From positions 1 to 6,564 of the forward strand of contig WGCB01000066.1 in the NCBI GenBank assembly GCA_015494005.1: a stretch of DNA of 6,564 nt, written 5' to 3'. The stretch comes from Caldilineaceae bacterium. GTDB taxonomy: Bacteria; Chloroflexota; Anaerolineae; Caldilineales; Caldilineaceae. Within the stretch, counting starts at the first letter, position 1. Each line of letters opens with the position of its first letter. Below the pieces are notes generated by a model that saw nothing but the letters and a program-made list of their open reading frames with translations, ran no database searches and was not told the DNA's origin. Below, one piece after another: positions 1 through 5,485 of the stretch. The position numbers were made by a program, and so were the translations under genes.

Positions 1-891
1 GTCCGGCAGCGTGCCCTCCACGATGCCGAAGAAGACCTCCTGGATGGCCTGGGTGATGGGCCCTCGCTTGCCTTCCCCCACAGGCATGCGATCCACCGAG
101 CGCACCGGGGTGATCTCCGCCGCGGTGCCGGTGAAGAAGATCTCGTCGGCCAGGTAGAGCATCTCCCGGGTCAGGGTCATCTCCCGCACATCGTAGCCCA
201 GGTCCTGGGCGATGGTGATGGCGCAGTCCCGGGTGATGCCGCCCAGGATGCTGTTGGCGAAGGGGGGCGTGAAAAGCTCCCCTTTGTAGACCACGAAGAT
301 GTTCTCCCCGCTGCCCTCGCTCACGTAGCCGTTGATGTCCAGGGCGATGCCCTCGGTGAAGCCGTTGTCCTTGGCCTCCATGACGATGTTCTGGCTGTTC
401 ACGTACTGGCCGCCGATCTTGGCCATGGCGTTCAGGGTGTCCGGGGCCATGCGCCGCCAGCTACTCACCTGCACGTCCACCCCCTGCTCGATGGCCTCCG
501 GGCCCAGGTAGCGGCCCCAGGGCACCGTGGCCAGGATGGCCTCCACCGGGCAGCTGCGGCCGTCCACGCCCAGGGTCTCGTAGCCTCGGAAGACCAGGGG
601 GCGGATGTAGGCGCTGGTGTGCTGGTTGGCCCGGAGCACCTGGGCGGTCACCTCCATCCACTCGGCCACGGAGAGGGGCGGCGGGATCCGGGCCACCTTG
701 CAGCTGAAGAGCAGGCGCTCGAAGTGCTCCGGCCCCCGGAAGATGGCTGTACCGTTGGCCGTCTCGTAGGCTCGGATGCCCTCGAAGACGCTGCTGCCGT
801 AGTGCAGGGCGTGGGTGAAGACGTGCACCTGGGCCTGATCCCAGGGGAGGATCTCGCCGTTCATCCAGATGTATTCGGCCCGCATTGCCAT
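1..891 (-). CDS. ilvE: Branched-chain amino acid aminotransferase (IlvE), 3' end cut by window
   Basis: This cytosolic PLP enzyme transfers the amino group between glutamate/2-oxoglutarate and Leu, Ile or Val and their keto acids, the last step of branched-chain synthesis and the first of breakdown. The 297 visible codons align by eye with E. coli IlvE nearly end to end. Visible features are the HYGSSVFEGIR segment (residues 30-40), R59 as the phosphate-contacting Arg, K158 in NAMAKIGGQY as the Schiff-base Lys, Y163, E192 in SEGSGENIF as the partner of the PLP ring nitrogen, and the GTAAEITPVRSVD block near the C-terminus. The class IV aminotransferase signature runs from E192 onward. E. coli IlvE has 309 residues, so about ten are missing beyond base 1. 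The ATG at 891 is preferred over the in-frame ATG at 885 because AAGGAG (904-899) lies 7 bases upstream. It follows the permease gene by 64 bases on the same strand with no convincing promoter between, so co-transcription is likely. The family call is very secure; a D-amino acid aminotransferase is much less likely. Confidence 0.96.
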   Translation of the reverse strand, partial: MAMRAEYIWMNGEILPWDQAQVHVFTHALHYGSSVFEGIRAYETANGTAIFRGPEHFERLLFSCKVARIPPPLSVAEWMEVTAQVLRANQHTSAYIRPLVFRGYETLGVDGRSCPVEAILATVPWGRYLGPEAIEQGVDVQVSSWRRMAPDTLNAMAKIGGQYVNSQNIVMEAKDNGFTEGIALDINGYVSEGSGENIFVVYKGELFTPPFANSILGGITRDCAITIAQDLGYDVREMTLTREMLYLADEIFFTGTAAEITPVRSVDRMPVGEGKRGPITQAIQEVFFGIVEGTLPD

Positions 892-955
892 GACGACACT
901 CCTTCGTGGTTTGGGGTTTGACGGTTGTCGGAATGGTGGGAGAAGGTTCCGGCCC

Positions 956-1894
956 TCAGCCCCGCATCCGGGGATCCAGCGCGTCCCGCAGGCCGTCTCC
1001 CATGAAGTTGATGCTGAGGATGGTCAGGGAGATGAAGAGGCCGGGCCAGATCACCACCCAGGGGGTGAAGGTGAGGAAGTCCTTGCCGTCGAAGAGGAGC
1101 CGGCCCCAGGTGGGCACGTCCGGGGGGAAGCCCAGGCCCAGGAAGGAGAGGGCCGACTCGGTGAGGATGGCGCTGGCCACGCTCAAGGTGGCGGAGACGA
1201 TGATGGGGCTGAGGACGTTGGGCAGGATGTGCCGACGCAGGATGGCGCTCTGGCCCACGCCGATGTTGACAGCCGCCTCCACGAACTCCTTCTTCTTCAC
1301 CGAGAGGACCGAGCCCCGCACCACCCGGGCCGTGGGCATCCACCCCAGGATGCCGATGACGAAGACGATGAGCATGAAGATGCCCACCTCCGGCCCAAAG
1401 GCGCTGCGCAGGACATCCCGGAAGAGCATGATGATCACCAGGAGCAGGGGCAGCTGGGGCAGGGCCAGCATCATGTCCGTGAAGCGCATGAGGGGGTTGT
1501 CCAGGGCCGGGAAGAAGCCGGAGAGCAGGCCGATGGTGGTGCCGAAGAAGATGGCGATGAGCATGGCCACCACGCCCACGGCCAGGGAGATGCGCCCACC
1601 GTAGAGGTTGCGGGCCAGGGTGTCCCGCCCCAGATCGTCCGTACCGAAGGGGTGCTCCGCGGTCAGGCCCAGGTTGGATTGGGTGATGTCGATGTGCTCG
1701 GGATCCACCCGGTAGAAGATGGGCCCCAGGAGGATGCCCAGCACCAGCAGAACCAGGATGATCAGGCCGAACATGGCCAGGCGGTTGCGGCGAAACTGGA
1801 CCCAGGCATCGCCCCAGAGGGTGCGGTGGGGCTTCTTCAGCTCCCGGGTCAGCTCGATGTTTGCGGCAGGGGCCGTCCCAGATTGGACGCTCAT
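956..1894 (-). CDS. ABC importer permease, DppC/OppC type
   Basis: This is an inner-membrane subunit of a peptide/nickel-type ABC importer; with the DppB-like partner it forms the translocation pore. It has 312 residues, near the usual 280-310 for DppC. A cytoplasmic N-tail (1-38) is followed by a first membrane segment (about 40-60), as in the OppC_N domain. An extracytoplasmic stretch then contains HPFGTDDLGRD (81-91), a hallmark of this subunit. Further hydrophobic segments lie near 103-127, 145-160, 170-187, 228-252 and 280-298. The EAA loop that contacts the ATPase is intact: EAA at 206-208, Gly at 212 and ILP at 223-225. The C-terminus carries the GLRDALDPRMRG ending typical of the family. 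The start at 1894 is supported by AGAGGA (1908-1903) 8 bases upstream. It lies 85 bases after the partner permease and 64 before ilvE. The transported solute (dipeptide, oligopeptide, nickel, glutathione or sugar oligomer) cannot be read from the permease. Confidence 0.95.
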   Translation of the reverse strand: MSVQSGTAPAANIELTRELKKPHRTLWGDAWVQFRRNRLAMFGLIILVLLVLGILLGPIFYRVDPEHIDITQSNLGLTAEHPFGTDDLGRDTLARNLYGGRISLAVGVVAMLIAIFFGTTIGLLSGFFPALDNPLMRFTDMMLALPQLPLLLVIIMLFRDVLRSAFGPEVGIFMLIVFVIGILGWMPTARVVRGSVLSVKKKEFVEAAVNIGVGQSAILRRHILPNVLSPIIVSATLSVASAILTESALSFLGLGFPPDVPTWGRLLFDGKDFLTFTPWVVIWPGLFISLTILSINFMGDGLRDALDPRMRG

Positions 1895-1979
1895 GTTGTT
1901 GTTCCTCTGTGTCAGTCTCGTTGCCTCAGGTCCATGCGATCGAGCCCAGTCCGGCCATCAGGCGGGCAGGGAGCGGGCA

Positions 1980-2996
1980 TCAGGAGTAGGTGATCCGGGG
2001 ATCCAGGATGCCGTAGACGATGTCCGCGATGAGGTTGAAGGCCACGATCAGCACGGCGAAGATGAAGGTGGTGGTCTGCACCACCGGGATGTCGAAGCTC
2101 TGGATGGCGATGATGAGCAGGGAGCCCAGGCCGTTGACCCGGAAGATCTGCTCGGTGATGATGGCGCCAGCGAAGATCTGGGGGATGCCCAGGGCCACCA
2201 GGGTCACCACCGGGATCAGGCTGTTGCGCAGCACGTGGCGGATGACCACGTAGTGCTCTCGGAAGCCCTTGGCGTAGGCGGTGCGCACGTAGTCCTGTTT
2301 CAGGTTGTCCAGCACCGAGGAGCGGGTGTAGCGGCTCAGGGCGGCCGTCTGGAAGAAGGCCAGCACGGCCACAGGCATGATCATCTGCTTGATCTGGGCC
2401 ACGAAACTGGCCCAGTCCGTGACCTTGAGGGTGGTGTTGTAGACCGACGGGAACCACTTCAGGTGCACGCTGAAGATGACGATGGCCAGCAGGCCGGTGA
2501 AGAAGGTGGGCACGGAGTAGCCGATGACGGCCATCACCGTGCTGATCTGGTCGAAGATGGAATTTTGGCGCACTGCGCCCACCACGCCCAGAGGAATGGC
2601 AATGAGAACGGATAAAAGATAGGCGAAACCCACCACCCAGAGGGTCTGGGGCGTGCGCTCCACGATCAGGTCCACCACCGGCTTGCCTCGGCTGCTCCAG
2701 GAGGTCACCCGCAGCCGGTTGGACGAGTCCCCGATCTGCACGTTGAAGACCTGTTCGATGATGTTCAAAGGCTCGTTGATGAAAAACTGCTTCAGCCAGA
2801 GGAGGTAGCGCACGTGGAAGGGCTCGTCCAGGCCCAGGGCCTTGCGGATCTGCTCCCGGACCTCCATCTTGATCTGGGGCGGCAGGGTCCCGGTGGGGTC
2901 CCCGGGGGCCAGATCCAGGATGGCGAAGATCACGAAGCTGATGGCCAGCAGGGTGGGGATAGCGGTCAGCAGACGACGAACAAAGTAGGTTCCCAT
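1980..2996 (-). CDS. ABC importer permease, DppB/OppB type
   Basis: This is the second membrane subunit of the importer, 338 residues (E. coli DppB has 339). The N-terminus has the family pattern: a short basic start, a first membrane helix (about 9-30) and LAPGDP (29-34). Further hydrophobic segments lie near 118-142, 151-176, 205-220, 257-280 and 308-330. The EAA-like cytoplasmic loop is DYVRTAYAKG (235-244) followed by LRNSLIPVV (256-264), which docks on the ATPase. The C-terminal YGILDPRI motif is typical. Compared with E. coli DppB from memory, the first extracytoplasmic loop (about 64-107) is longer by some 20 residues and lacks the usual GDLG stretch, while the second (about 177-206) is shorter, so total length is unchanged. 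The start at 2996 is set by AAGGAG (3008-3003), 6 bases upstream. A strong hairpin ends two bases before that site. The gene lies between the binding-protein gene and the second permease, the standard order for this transporter class. Confidence 0.95.
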   Translation of the reverse strand: MGTYFVRRLLTAIPTLLAISFVIFAILDLAPGDPTGTLPPQIKMEVREQIRKALGLDEPFHVRYLLWLKQFFINEPLNIIEQVFNVQIGDSSNRLRVTSWSSRGKPVVDLIVERTPQTLWVVGFAYLLSVLIAIPLGVVGAVRQNSIFDQISTVMAVIGYSVPTFFTGLLAIVIFSVHLKWFPSVYNTTLKVTDWASFVAQIKQMIMPVAVLAFFQTAALSRYTRSSVLDNLKQDYVRTAYAKGFREHYVVIRHVLRNSLIPVVTLVALGIPQIFAGAIITEQIFRVNGLGSLLIIAIQSFDIPVVQTTTFIFAVLIVAFNLIADIVYGILDPRITYS

Positions 2997-3010
2997 GGAT
3001 GTCTCCTTGG

Positions 3011-3059
3011 ATCGCAGGAGTGGCCTGCGGCCGAGACCGACAGACCACTCCTGTTCGAT
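3011..3059 (-). promoter_or_regulatory. Intercistronic hairpin between binding-protein and permease genes
   Basis: An imperfect inverted repeat. The arm at 3015-3023 (CAGGAGTGG on the + strand) pairs perfectly with 3045-3053 (CCACTCCTG). Outside it, 3011-3014 (ATCG) pairs with 3056-3059 (CGAT) across a two-base bulge at 3054-3055. Inside, after one C-A mismatch, 3025-3027 (CTG) pairs with 3041-3043 (CAG). That makes about 16 base pairs around a GC-rich loop. In the transcript it begins about 35 bases after the binding-protein stop and ends two bases before the AAGGAG of the permease gene. No U-run follows, so a classical intrinsic terminator is unlikely. In other binding-protein-dependent operons, such as malE-malF, hairpins at this place protect the upstream mRNA and help produce more binding protein than permease; that role here is inference. 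The structure itself is plain in the sequence. Confidence 0.8.
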
Positions 3060-3093
3060 AGATCCTTACAACAGATCCAATGTCCCGAAGGAA

Positions 3094-4953
3094 CTATTCC
3101 TCACGATACCAGTCGGCGATGTTCCACATCTCCGAATCCCAGGCGTTCATGCGCACGCCCTTCAGGCTGTTGCTGTAGGCCGACACCGAACCACGGTGGA
3201 CCAGGGGCACCATCACGCCGTCCTGGACCAGCATGTCGTTCATGGAGATGGTGAGCTCGGCCCGCTTGTCCAGATCCGCGGTGGCGGAGAGCTCATCGAA
3301 GAGGGCGTCGTAGTCCGGGTTGCACCAGCGAGGCACGTTGTTGCCCAGCCAGTTGTTCCACGGGCCAGAGACCTCGGAGCAGAGCCAGTTAGACATGTAG
3401 ATCTGGGGATCCACGCCCGTGGCGCCGTTGGTGTACATCTCGACGTCGGCGTAGAACTTGCCGTAGGTGTCCGGGCTGTTGGGATCGCCGCCGAAGAAGA
3501 CCGCGGCGTCGATGTTGCGCAGCTCGGTGGAGACGCCGATCTGCTCCCACCACTGCTTGATCAGGGCCTGGGTCTTCTGGCGCACCGAGTTGGTGGAGGT
3601 CTGGTAGAGGATCTTCAGAGGCACGCCGTTGTACTCGCGGATGCCGTCGCCGTCCGAGTCCACCGCGCCGATCTCGTCCAGCAGCGCGTTGGCGCCGTCG
3701 ATGTCCTGGACCAGGCAGTCATCGTTGTTGGGTGAGGCATAGCGAGGAGGAGCGGGCAGCACGTTGCAGACCGCCTTGCCTGCCGCGCCGTAGAGCTGCT
3801 CGGCGATGACGTTGCGGTCGATGGCCATGGAGAGAGCCTTGACCACCTTCGCGTCGGTCAGGAAGGGATGGTTGTTGACGTTGCAGTAGCCCTCAAAGCC
3901 TTCGGGGCAGTAGTCCGGATCCGTGACGTAGACGCCCACGGAGCGATCCTCGCCCAGAGCCGGGTCCGGGTTCGTCTTGTTGATCATCAGGCGTTCCACG
4001 TGGGTGGCGAAGGCCGTTACCACCTGGCCCAGGCCAGCCGCTTCCATGGAGGCCAGGATCTGGGGCTCCACCTGGAGGTTCCAGGCGTAGTCGGCCTCGC
4101 CCGTCTCCAGGACGGCGCGGGCCGCGGCGGCCGCGTCGCCGCCACCCTTGAAGACCACCTGGGAGAAGTAGGGCTTGTCCGGCTCCCGGTAGTTCTCGTT
4201 GGGCTCGTAGACCACCACATCGTTCACCTTGAAGTCCACCACCTTGTAGGGACCGGTGCCGATGGGCTTCAGGTTCTGCTCGGTGCAGGTCTGGGCCGCG
4301 GCGCCGACGCAGTTCTCGAACTGGGCCTTCTGCAGGATGGGGGCCGTGGCGCCCACGAAAGCCTCGTAGGGGTAGGGCTTGGGATTCTCGAAGGTGATCT
4401 TGACGGTCTGGGCGTCCACCGCCTCCACGCTGGCGATGCTGTTGAACTGGGTCAAGGAGCCACAGCCCGTCTCTTCGTTGGTGCAGTACTCGTAGGTGAA
4501 GACCACGTCATCCGCGGTCAGGGGCGTGCCATCGGACCAAAGGATGCCCTCTTTGAGCTTCCAGGTGATGGTCATCAGGTCCTCGCTCACGCCACCGTTC
4601 TCGATGGTGGGGATCTCCTCCACCAGGCGGGGCACCATCTCGCCGTTCTCATCGAAGCTGGCCAGAGGCTCCAGCACGATGGCCGCGGCGTCGATGTCCT
4701 TGGTGCCGCCAGAGAGGTAGGGGTTGGCGATGGAAGCAGCCTGCCAGTAGAGGATGGTCAGGGTGTCGCCGACGCCTCGTCCGCTGGGAGCGGCTTCCTC
4801 GGCAGGGGCGGCCTCCTCGGCCGGCGCTGCCTCCTCAGCGGGAGCGGCTTCCTGAGCCGGTGCGGCAGGCTGGGGGGCGCAAGCGGCCAGCACCAGCAGA
4901 GCCATCACCAGCAGGGCCAGGTAGCCAAGCGGTTTCAGTTTCCGAATTTCCAT
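3094..4953 (-). CDS. Family 5 extracellular solute-binding lipoprotein (peptide/nickel-type ABC importer)
   Basis: This is the ligand-capturing component of the importer, anchored outside the cytoplasmic membrane. It has 619 residues from the ATG at 4953; AAGGAGG (4964-4958) lies 4 bases upstream. The N-terminus is a lipoprotein signal: basic start, hydrophobic core (about 9-22) and lipobox LAAC with lipidated C25. A low-complexity Ala/Glu/Pro linker follows (about 26-57). The SBP_bac_5 domain fills roughly 62-600. It includes the stretch before ILWSDGTPLTADDVVFTYE (137-155), characteristic of the family, IGTGPYKV (231-238), and ALSMAIDRNVIAEQLYG (373-389). A DSDGDGIRE segment (432-440) resembles an acidic Ca2+-type loop seen in several relatives. 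Ten cysteines outside the lipobox fall into five close pairs (157/164, 215/223, 349/357, 396/413, 525/544), suggesting disulfides. It is longer than E. coli DppA (535), partly because of the linker. The context with DppB/DppC-like permeases fits a peptide-type importer, but the actual ligand cannot be told. A longer in-frame start at 5040 would put 29 residues ahead of the signal peptide and is rejected. Confidence 0.95.
   Translation of the reverse strand: MEIRKLKPLGYLALLVMALLVLAACAPQPAAPAQEAAPAEEAAPAEEAAPAEEAAPSGRGVGDTLTILYWQAASIANPYLSGGTKDIDAAAIVLEPLASFDENGEMVPRLVEEIPTIENGGVSEDLMTITWKLKEGILWSDGTPLTADDVVFTYEYCTNEETGCGSLTQFNSIASVEAVDAQTVKITFENPKPYPYEAFVGATAPILQKAQFENCVGAAAQTCTEQNLKPIGTGPYKVVDFKVNDVVVYEPNENYREPDKPYFSQVVFKGGGDAAAAARAVLETGEADYAWNLQVEPQILASMEAAGLGQVVTAFATHVERLMINKTNPDPALGEDRSVGVYVTDPDYCPEGFEGYCNVNNHPFLTDAKVVKALSMAIDRNVIAEQLYGAAGKAVCNVLPAPPRYASPNNDDCLVQDIDGANALLDEIGAVDSDGDGIREYNGVPLKILYQTSTNSVRQKTQALIKQWWEQIGVSTELRNIDAAVFFGGDPNSPDTYGKFYADVEMYTNGATGVDPQIYMSNWLCSEVSGPWNNWLGNNVPRWCNPDYDALFDELSATADLDKRAELTISMNDMLVQDGVMVPLVHRGSVSAYSNSLKGVRMNAWDSEMWNIADWYREE
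4784..4855 (-). repeat. 18-bp tandem repeat encoding the Ala/Glu/Pro lipoprotein linker
   Basis: Four imperfect 18-base units lie head to tail (4784-4801, 4802-4819, 4820-4837, 4838-4855), with a decayed fifth at 4856-4873. They encode repeats of the hexapeptide AEEAAP (one unit has Q for E) just after the lipidated cysteine. The units differ mainly at third codon positions, so the peptide is kept while the DNA has diverged. This suggests selection for a flexible, acidic tether rather than a very recent slippage event. Such linkers are frequent on Chloroflexota binding lipoproteins (known from general familiarity, not searched). Confidence 0.85.
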
Positions 4954-5393
4954 ACTGCCTCCTTGTTTGGATTGGGAATAGGGTAGGTTTGGATGGGTGA
5001 ATCGTGAAGTAGGGAAGAATACAGTAGGAGTGTGCTGCACGCTAGAGCGGACAGGATGTCAACGCAGAACCTACACAACGAGGATTGCTGCAGACAGAGC
5101 AAACAGGGCGGCCTTGGTCCGGCGAAAAACAGGGCAGAAAACCTCCCTGCCAACGCCAGGGCGGCCCACATCTTGATCCGGTCCACTTCAGGGCAGTTCG
5201 CGCCTCCTAGAGACGCCCGTGGAGGCCTCGCGAGGAGATGCTCCGCCGAAGTGCAACCAGGATAGCGATTAGGGGGTTAGATATCCGTTCGAGTAGGGTC
5301 TGCGAAGCTGACAAATGCTTCTCGATGCCGGGGCATGGGCGCTGCGAATCGGGGGGTGGCAGCATTGGAAGAGATCACACCGGCGGCGAAGGA
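4954..5393 (-). other. Long untranslated leader region of the transporter operon (inferred)
   Basis: This is a stretch of about 440 bases without a convincing gene between the inferred promoter and the binding-protein start. It holds several small inverted repeats: AATGCT/AGCATT (5314-5319 with 5361-5366) enclosing ATGCC/GGCAT (5325-5329 with 5332-5336); GCCTCC/GGAGGC (5202-5207 with 5221-5226, 13-base loop); and the palindrome CCTCGCGAGG (5226-5235). CAGGGC occurs four times between 5104 and 5195, twice as CAGGGCGGCC (5104-5113, 5157-5166). I do not recognise any riboswitch, T-box or ribosomal-leader consensus. The only sizeable reading frame on the coding strand (5186-4935) lacks a well-placed ribosome binding site and is not called. 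The extent of the leader depends on the promoter call; a second promoter nearer the gene could exist. Confidence 0.45.
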
Positions 5394-5422
5394 ATGGTAC
5401 AATTTTTCCCTAGATCTGTCAA
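5394..5422 (-). promoter_or_regulatory. Sigma70-type promoter for the transporter operon
   Basis: On the minus strand a perfect -35 hexamer TTGACA (5422-5417) is followed by exactly 17 bases (5416-5400) and the -10 hexamer TACCAT (5399-5394), four of six matches to TATAAT including the first two and last two positions. The spacer is AT-richer than its surroundings. Transcription would begin near 5387 and run toward the binding-protein gene. The site begins 64 bases after the stop of the upstream gene, a natural place for a new transcription unit. The match is by eye; sigma factor preferences in the host are unknown. Confidence 0.55.
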
Positions 5423-5485
5423 CACCGTTGGAAAAGGTCTGAAAAGGGTTCAGGGTGCGCCTTGGATCTGAGAGAGGGGCAGGGC

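Noticed and set aside
869..1993. Long open frame on the + strand (374 codons) opposite the DppC-like gene
   Set aside because: It is antisense to a clear permease gene, made of Gly/His/Asp/Glu-rich sequence typical of the complement of GC-rich coding DNA, and matches no family.
1719..2615. Open frame on the + strand spanning the gap between the two permease genes
   Set aside because: It crosses two well-supported minus-strand genes and has an Asp/His/Gln-rich nonsense composition.
1912..3048. Minus-strand frame of 378 codons overlapping the DppB-like gene
   Set aside because: It is an out-of-frame reading of the permease gene, rich in Pro/His/Arg; the other frame gives a textbook DppB-type protein with its own ribosome binding site.
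3868..4986. Long open frame on the + strand (372 codons) opposite the binding-protein gene
   Set aside because: Same reason: a shadow of the real minus-strand gene, with low-complexity Gly/Val/Leu/His composition and no recognisable domain.
4954..5040. Longer start for the binding protein at 5040
   Set aside because: It would add 29 polar residues before a perfect lipoprotein signal peptide; AAGGAGG directly precedes the ATG at 4953.
5057..5062. A second TTGACA on the minus strand, nearer the binding-protein gene
   Set aside because: No acceptable -10 hexamer lies 16-18 bases downstream; the nearest TAxTxT-like sequence is too far away.
5104..5195. Four CAGGGC copies as an operator or repeat array
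   Set aside because: Spacing is irregular and the hexamer is common throughout this GC-rich window, so chance is sufficient; only noted within the leader description.
5423..5485. Possible terminator for the upstream helicase-associated gene
   Set aside because: The region has two CCTTTTC-like direct repeats but no stable stem followed by a U-run, so none is called.
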